Assembly (NCBI RefSeq): GCF_041146395.1
Contig: NC_090990.1
Location: 45,642,001-45,706,000, forward strand
From: Eulemur rufifrons
Taxonomy: Eukaryota > Chordata > Mammalia > Primates > Lemuridae
Direction: 5' to 3'
Length of the DNA: 64,000 bases
Part shown: positions 59,116 through 64,000 of the stretch, piece by piece
Layout: the number at the start of each line of letters is the position of its first letter
How positions within the stretch are numbered: position 1 is the stretch's first letter
The notes under the pieces: generated by a model
What the model was told of the DNA's origin: nothing
Databases searched by the model: none
Seen by the model: the letters and a program-made list of their open reading frames with translations, nothing else
Made by a program: the position numbers and the translations under genes

Positions 59116-59774
59116 CTCTCCTAACACCTCAAGGATGCTGACATCTAGCAGTCTGAGCGTAGGGTTGCATTTCTTCGATTTTAACATCCTCTTCTCCTTC
59201 AGGATTCTTAACCAAGGAAGCTGATCACATAAAGAAAAATTACAGAAAACAAAAACCCAAGTAAGCGATGGTCCAATTCAAGGTTTCTCCGGTAAGTTGG
59301 GGTAAGTTAGGGTGAGGCTGGGAGATGTAATATGGGCTTCCCACTTCTTCTGACCATATCTAAGTTGGTCAAACTGCAAAGTGGAACCAGCCTGACATGT
59401 CCATCAAGAAGATACTGAGAGAAAAGACAACCAGCCCGCCTGTTTGGAACAGACCCTGTGAGAGCGTGATGCCCAAAGGTGGTAGAAAATGCAAGGCAGC
59501 AAATAGAGACTGAGTCCTTTGCCTTTAGGGAACTGTAAATCCTGTCTCCTAGGATTGTGGACTTATCTGATCAGAAAATCTTCCTCCCTTACTGACGTAG
59601 AGGAATCTTGGAGGAGACAGGGTGACAGGCTAATAAGATATGACTTTCCCTGCAGGAAAGAGCAGAAACATGAGACAAGGGGAGGCAAGATACCCCCAAC
59701 CTCACCACCACCCCCACCCCCCACAACATACACAGTAAGTATAAAACCATACATTCAAATAGCTCCTGAAGTTC
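59116..59774. other. Unassigned DNA with a C-rich tract
   Basis: 59693-59722 is a C/A-rich low-complexity stretch (CCACCACCCCCACCCCCC). Frames there on both strands are Pro- or Gly-rich translations of it. Confidence 0.45.
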
Positions 59775-59905
59775 CCTAAGCATTTTAACATTCATTATTT
59801 CACTTGAACTTCACAACAGCCCTTGAGGACACAATAAGACACAAAGAAGTTAAGTGACTGTTCCAAAATCAGATAGCTAGTAAATTACCCACCCAGCCTC
59901 CCTAA
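59775..59905 (-). mobile_element. MIR SINE, antisense
   Basis: ATTTCACTTGAACTTCACAA, CAGCCCTTGAGGACACAATA, AAGACACAAAGAAGTTAAGT and AAATCAGATAGCTAGTAAAT. Confidence 0.8.
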
Positions 59906-60419
59906 TAACTTCATCCATTTGAAGTCACAAGGACAATTCTTATCTCACCCCTGAATGTAGGGAGTGAAAACATCAGGCACGGAGGAGTGTCATCATTACA
60001 GTTGAGTTAACCCACTTGGACACATCCCACCATTACAGCATGTCCCTTAAGTCCAATTTTAAATTCTAGATGATTAAAAAAAGAAGAAAAGCAATGCCAT
60101 ACACATATCTTTGAGTTCTATCTAAACTATAACTTGTTTTAAAAAAAATTATCAAGTATTTCAATAGTTTTAGTTATTGAAATCAACTCTTAAGAATAAA
60201 TATTCATGTGAAAAAAAAAACTATTTCTTTATAGTTTCCAAGAATGTCTTTTTCAGAGCCACAGCTTTGCACAGTTTATGTAAATGGTACCCCCAGGTTG
60301 TTCAGTGCACAACCTGTGTGGCATCTATAGTCATATATTTTCTGCCACACTTTACAACATACTAACTCAATTCCCACACAATTACTGAGTCAATGAATCA
60401 CAGAGTGATATATTATCCA
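59906..60419. other. Unassigned AT-rich DNA
   Basis: No features recognised. Confidence 0.4.
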
Positions 60420-60515
60420 TTAATTCATTTTAAAACAAATATTGAACACATACTATGTGCAAGTCCAGTGCCAGGTTCTGGGTATGCATCAATGAACAAA
60501 CATTTTCTGCCATCA

Positions 60516-62260
60516 AAACCTCCCAGTTTGCTTGTGCTTTTGGTGTCAAATCCAAAACATCATTGCCAAGACTACTGTTAAGGAGCTTATTCCTTATATT
60601 TTCTTTTAGGAGTTTTACAATTTTAGGTCTTATGTTTAAGTCTTTAATCCATTTTGAGCTGATTTTTGTGTATGATACAAGGTAAGGGCTCAATTTCATT
60701 TTTTTGCATGTGGATGTTCAGTTTTCCCAGCATCATTTATCAAAGAAACTATGCTTTCCCCCAGTGTATAGTCTTGGTTGACTGTATTTGTCTTGGTTGA
60801 CTCTTGTCAAAGATTGGTTGACTGTATTTGCATAGGTTTATTTCTGTTCCATTGGTCTATGTGTCTGTTTTTTAGCCAGTACTCTACTGTTTTGATTACT
60901 ATAGCTTGGTAATACAGTTGGAAACCAGAAAGTGTGACGCCTCTAGCTTTGTGCTTTCTCAAAATTGTTTTAGCTATTTGGGGTGCTTTGTGATTCCACA
61001 CAAATTTTAAGATTGTTTTCTCTATTTCTATAATACACATGTGGGATTATGTCACACTAAAAAACTTCTGCATAGCAAAGGAAAATATCAATAAAATGAA
61101 AAGACAACCTATAGAATGGGAGAAAATATTTGCAAACCATATGTCTGATAAAGAGTTAATACATAAAATATATAAAGAACTCATACAACTCAATAGCATA
61201 TACGCAAATAACACAGTTTCAAAATGGGCAAAAGACCTCAATAGACATTTTTCCAAAGAAGACATACAAATTGTCAATAGGTACAGAAAAGGTGCTCAAC
61301 ATCACTAATCATCAGAGAAATGAAAATCTAAACCATAATGAGCTATCACTTCACTCACTATTAGCAATAATTGATGGTAAGGATATGGAGAAAAGGGAAC
61401 ACTTTTACTCTGTAAATTGATGCAACCATTATGGAAATAGCATGGATGTTCCTCAAAAAATTACAAATAGAATTACTATATATCCAGCAATCCCACTTCT
61501 GGGTTTATATCAAAAGAAATTAAAATCAGTGTCTCAAAGAGAGATCTGCACTCCCATGTTCACTGCAAGGTTATCCACAATAGCCAAGATATGGAAACAA
61601 ACTAAGTGTACACTGACAAATGCACAAAGAATTTGTAATGGGGGGAAAGGCGGTACAGGAGCAACGTATGTAACCTGCAATTCTGTATCCCCTATAACAA
61701 TATGAAATAAAAAAAAAAAAAAGAATTTGTAAGAGAGGGATATAATGGAATATTATTCAGCCCTGAAGGTAGAAAGAAATCCTGACATTTGTGACTACAT
61801 GGATGAATTTGAACAGCATTATGTGAAGTGAAATAAGCCAGACACAGAAAGATAAATATGGCTTGGTATCACTAACGTATGGAAAGTTTTCTAAAAAAAA
61901 AAAAGTAAAACTTAGAGAAACAGAAGTAGAATGTAGTTGTCAGTGACTGGAGGATGGAGGAAATGAGGACATGTTGGTCAAAGGATACAAACTTTCATTT
62001 GTAGGATGAAGAAATTCAAGAGATCTAATGTACAGTATGGTAACTATAGTTAGTAATAATGATTTGTATACTTAAAATTTACTAAGAGAGTAGATCTTAA
62101 GTGTTCACATCGCAAAAAAAATGATCACTATGTGAGGTGATGGATGTTAGCTTAATTGTGAAAATCAGAAGACAAGGTATACTTATATCCAAACACTACA
62201 TTGTATAACTTAAATATATACAATTTTTAAATTGTTAATCAAACCTCAATAAAGCTGGGG
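60516..62260. pseudogene. L1 with inverted 5' segment (twin-priming product)
   Basis: 60530-61037 is L1 ORF2 on the minus strand: [20 protein letters not shown] near its right end through SKWIKDLNIRPK to DLTPKAQAN at its left. 61038-61310 is ORF2 on the plus strand, starting [20 protein letters not shown], which follows DLTPKAQAN in L1 after a few missing codons. The plus part runs on through the 3' UTR (GAGGTGATGGATGTTAGCTT) to CCTCAATAAAGCTGG near 62258. This is the standard product of twin priming. The subfamily is an old L1MA/L1MB type; no enzyme could be made. Confidence 0.9.
61639..61720 (+). mobile_element. Ultra-short (82-bp) L1 3' tip with perfect TSD
   Basis: Only the last bases of an L1 3' UTR (GCAACGTATGTAACCTGCAA, TATGAAATAAA) and a poly(A). 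Perfect 12-bp TSDs AAGAATTTGTAA lie at 61627-61638 and 61721-61732. It sits inside the older twin-primed L1. Its 3' UTR resembles those at 498-977 and 13510-13983 but is a different variant. Confidence 0.9.
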
Positions 62261-62384
62261 GGGAACCTCATGGATTAGTAGAATAGACAGACAAATAAAC
62301 ATACATTTAGAATTCAATGTAATAACAGTTTGGATATTTTAAAACATATTAAGCATTTTTGAGTTTTTAATATTAAATAATAGC

Positions 62385-62480
62385 ATTTACTTCATATGAT
62401 TGCCGTAAGGATTGAATGAATTAATGCACAGAAAGCACTTAGAATAGTACCAAGTACAAGTGCTTCTTTTTAAAAAATAC
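62385..62480 (+). mobile_element. MIR SINE, 3' part
   Basis: GATTGCCGTAAGGATTGAAT, GAATTAATGCACAGAAAGCA and CTTAGAATAGTACCAAGTAC. Confidence 0.75.
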
Positions 62481-62989
62481 TCATTGAACATATATTTTTA
62501 TTATTAATATACTTTCACCCACACTACCATCACTCAAAATCGTAGTTTCACCATTTCATGAATATATTTTTGACATTTCACCACCTTTATAAAAGTGTGC
62601 ATATGTGTGTGTACATAGACCCCAAAATACATAAACTAAACCATCAGAGCATAAAGAATAATTAACACTGAAGACAATAATAATAGTAAATGACAGTAGT
62701 AAAATATCACCACTTTAGTAGATGTAAGAAGAACCACCGTTTAGGAATACACTAGTGTCTTGTTCCAAACTCTGTTGTACTAGATTTTATTCAGATAGAG
62801 CTTGTGCTATTTCTTCTTCGTTCTTTTTCTTTTCTTCTTTTTTCTTTGTGTCAAATATTTTTTAAGAGAAGAATGAAAGGAGGGAGGCAAGGAGAATGGA
62901 AGAATAGAAGGGAAAATAAGAGTGAATATAATAATAGAAGAAAGCAATGAATGAGTGTGTCCTGCCATTTAATCGACCTTATAACAAAT
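62481..62989. other. Unassigned AT-rich DNA
   Basis: Contains a pyrimidine-rich tract (about 62810-62850) followed by a purine-rich one (62865-62935). No gene seen. Confidence 0.4.
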
Positions 62990-63165
62990 GCTTCTTATGA
63001 ATCAATGTATTCAACCCTCACATCAACCACACAAAGTAAATACTGTTATTAACCCCATTTTACAGACTAGAAAACCAGGGCACAGAGCAGGTAAGCAATA
63101 TAATAGATCCAGAGTATCTTTGTGGTAGTATGTGGCTCCAAAACAAGCAGATTCCAGAGCCCACA
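62990..63165 (-). mobile_element. MIR SINE, antisense
   Basis: TTCAACCCTCACATCAACCA, TTAACCCCATTTTACAGACT, AGAAAACCAGGGCACAGAGC and GCAGATTCCAGAGCCC. Confidence 0.85.
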
Positions 63166-63794
63166 GGATCTAATCGCTACCCACACTACCTCGCCAGGGG
63201 CAAACACAGGTGCTATGGGAACAAAAAAGAAGGGAATAGAATTCATCCCAGGCATCAGAGAACAGCATGCATTTCCCATCTAGGTTACAGACTTCAGTCT
63301 TTGTTCATGCTAACACTAAAACGAACACTCAGGTCTTGCCTCCAGTCCCTCCTCTGAAAGCAGAGCTGGGCATCAGAGCAACACAGTTGATTTTGTACAG
63401 CCTGTCCTATTACCAGTCAGTTAGGCCTTGGGAAACTGACAAAGAAGCAGATGTTAGGAATACTATATGTAGTATAGATGTAATGACATGCAGTTGTCAA
63501 AAGCATCCACTTTCTTAGTTTAAAAGAAAAGCATTTCATGTGGGAAATTTTTTAGAAAGCCAAAATTTCAGCCAAGGGGAAGAGGAGAGAGTAAACATCA
63601 GAAGGCCAAGGAAAGGTGGATGGAAGCAGAGGAGGAATGTTTAGTCTGTGTCTGATAGTCTGCAAAGAACATGTCCAATCTGGGGGGATCATCAACACCA
63701 GGCATGTTACAGACTTAGAAAGCATCGGTCAGCACTCTGTTGAGTGAGGTTGCCCTCTGGTTTGTCTAGGTGGCACACAAAAGCAGCAGAGAGG
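63166..63794. other. Unassigned non-coding DNA
   Basis: No gene or repeat recognised. Overlapping plus-strand frames of 75-83 codons lack motifs. Confidence 0.4.
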
Positions 63795-63990
63795 ACCCAC
63801 TATCTAGTAAGCACCAACTGTATCTGATGCTGCTCCAGGTACTTTGCATTTATCACTTAATCCTCACAAATAATATTGGGAAATTTTTTTCTCTCTTTCC
63901 TACAATTAAGCAAATGGGTCTCAGAACTATGCCTGAAGTCAGGCTTGTGAGCGCACAGTTAGAATTTGAATCCACACCTGACTGCCACTG
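63795..63990 (-). mobile_element. MIR SINE, antisense
   Basis: TAAGCACCAACTGTATCTGA, CACTTAATCCTCACAAATAA, GTGAGCGCACAGTTAGAATT and GAATCCACACCTGACTGCCA. Confidence 0.75.
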
Positions 63991-64000
63991 AATCCCTTTC

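Larger units (their letters stand above)
60420..62330 (-). mobile_element. L2 LINE 3' end, antisense, split by an L1
   Basis: 60420-60515 (AAATATTGAACACATACTAT, GTGCAAGTCCAGTGCCAGGT) continues at about 62265-62330 (GAATAGACAGACAAATAAAC), as expected for antisense L2 with an L1 in the middle. AACCTC at 60518-60523 and 62264-62269 may be part of the L1 TSD. Confidence 0.65.

Overview
The window is primate nuclear DNA, probably from a strepsirrhine (lemur, galago or loris). Three things point there. The Alu at 56651-56985 has the lineage-typical left-arm wording (CCTGAGCAAGAGTGAGACC). Two LINE-1 3' ends (498-977 and 13510-13983, both minus) carry the 3' UTR ending in TATGTAACC...GTACCCCC...TGAAATAAA that I associate with strepsirrhine L1. 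A third, 82-bp L1 tip of the same general type sits at 61639-61720. The species cannot be fixed from sequence alone.

I find no intact protein-coding gene, no convincing exon, no tRNA or rRNA gene, no CRISPR array and no CpG island. Every long reading frame is explained by a repeat or is a short chance frame. The window reads as intergenic or deep intronic DNA.

Layout. 1-3170 is a minus-strand mosaic of old L1-type sequence split by a younger L1. 3300-8100 holds MIRs, a free right Alu monomer (FRAM-like), an unidentified 130-bp retroinsert and purine-rich DNA. 8160-13320 is very AT-rich, plus-strand L1/HAL1-like debris. 13330-20500 holds a MIR split by a younger L1, several MaLR (MLT1) LTRs, MIRs and a small polyadenylated retrocopy. 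20500-34300 is mostly unassigned DNA with L2, MIR and microsatellites and one GC-rich patch (31932-32230). 34300-47700 is dense in MIR, L2, MER5-type elements and a solo MST LTR. 48071-50582 is a near-complete Tigger1 DNA transposon with a dead transposase and a nested free left Alu monomer (FLAM). 50800-60500 is MIR and L2 with the dimeric Alu inside an L2. 60516-62260 is an L1 with a 5' inversion (twin priming), which itself hosts the tiny L1 tip. 62300-64000 holds three MIRs.

There is no gene system acting together here. What the window records is nested transposition. The items most worth a second look are the unidentified 130-bp retroinsert at 4241-4370, the polyadenylated retrocopy at 19491-19624, the twin-primed L1 with its nested short insertion, a 47-bp tandem duplication at 58681-58774 and the GC-rich patch at 31932-32230. 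Repeat family names come from recognising consensus wording by eye; boundaries are approximate unless target-site duplications (TSDs) are given.
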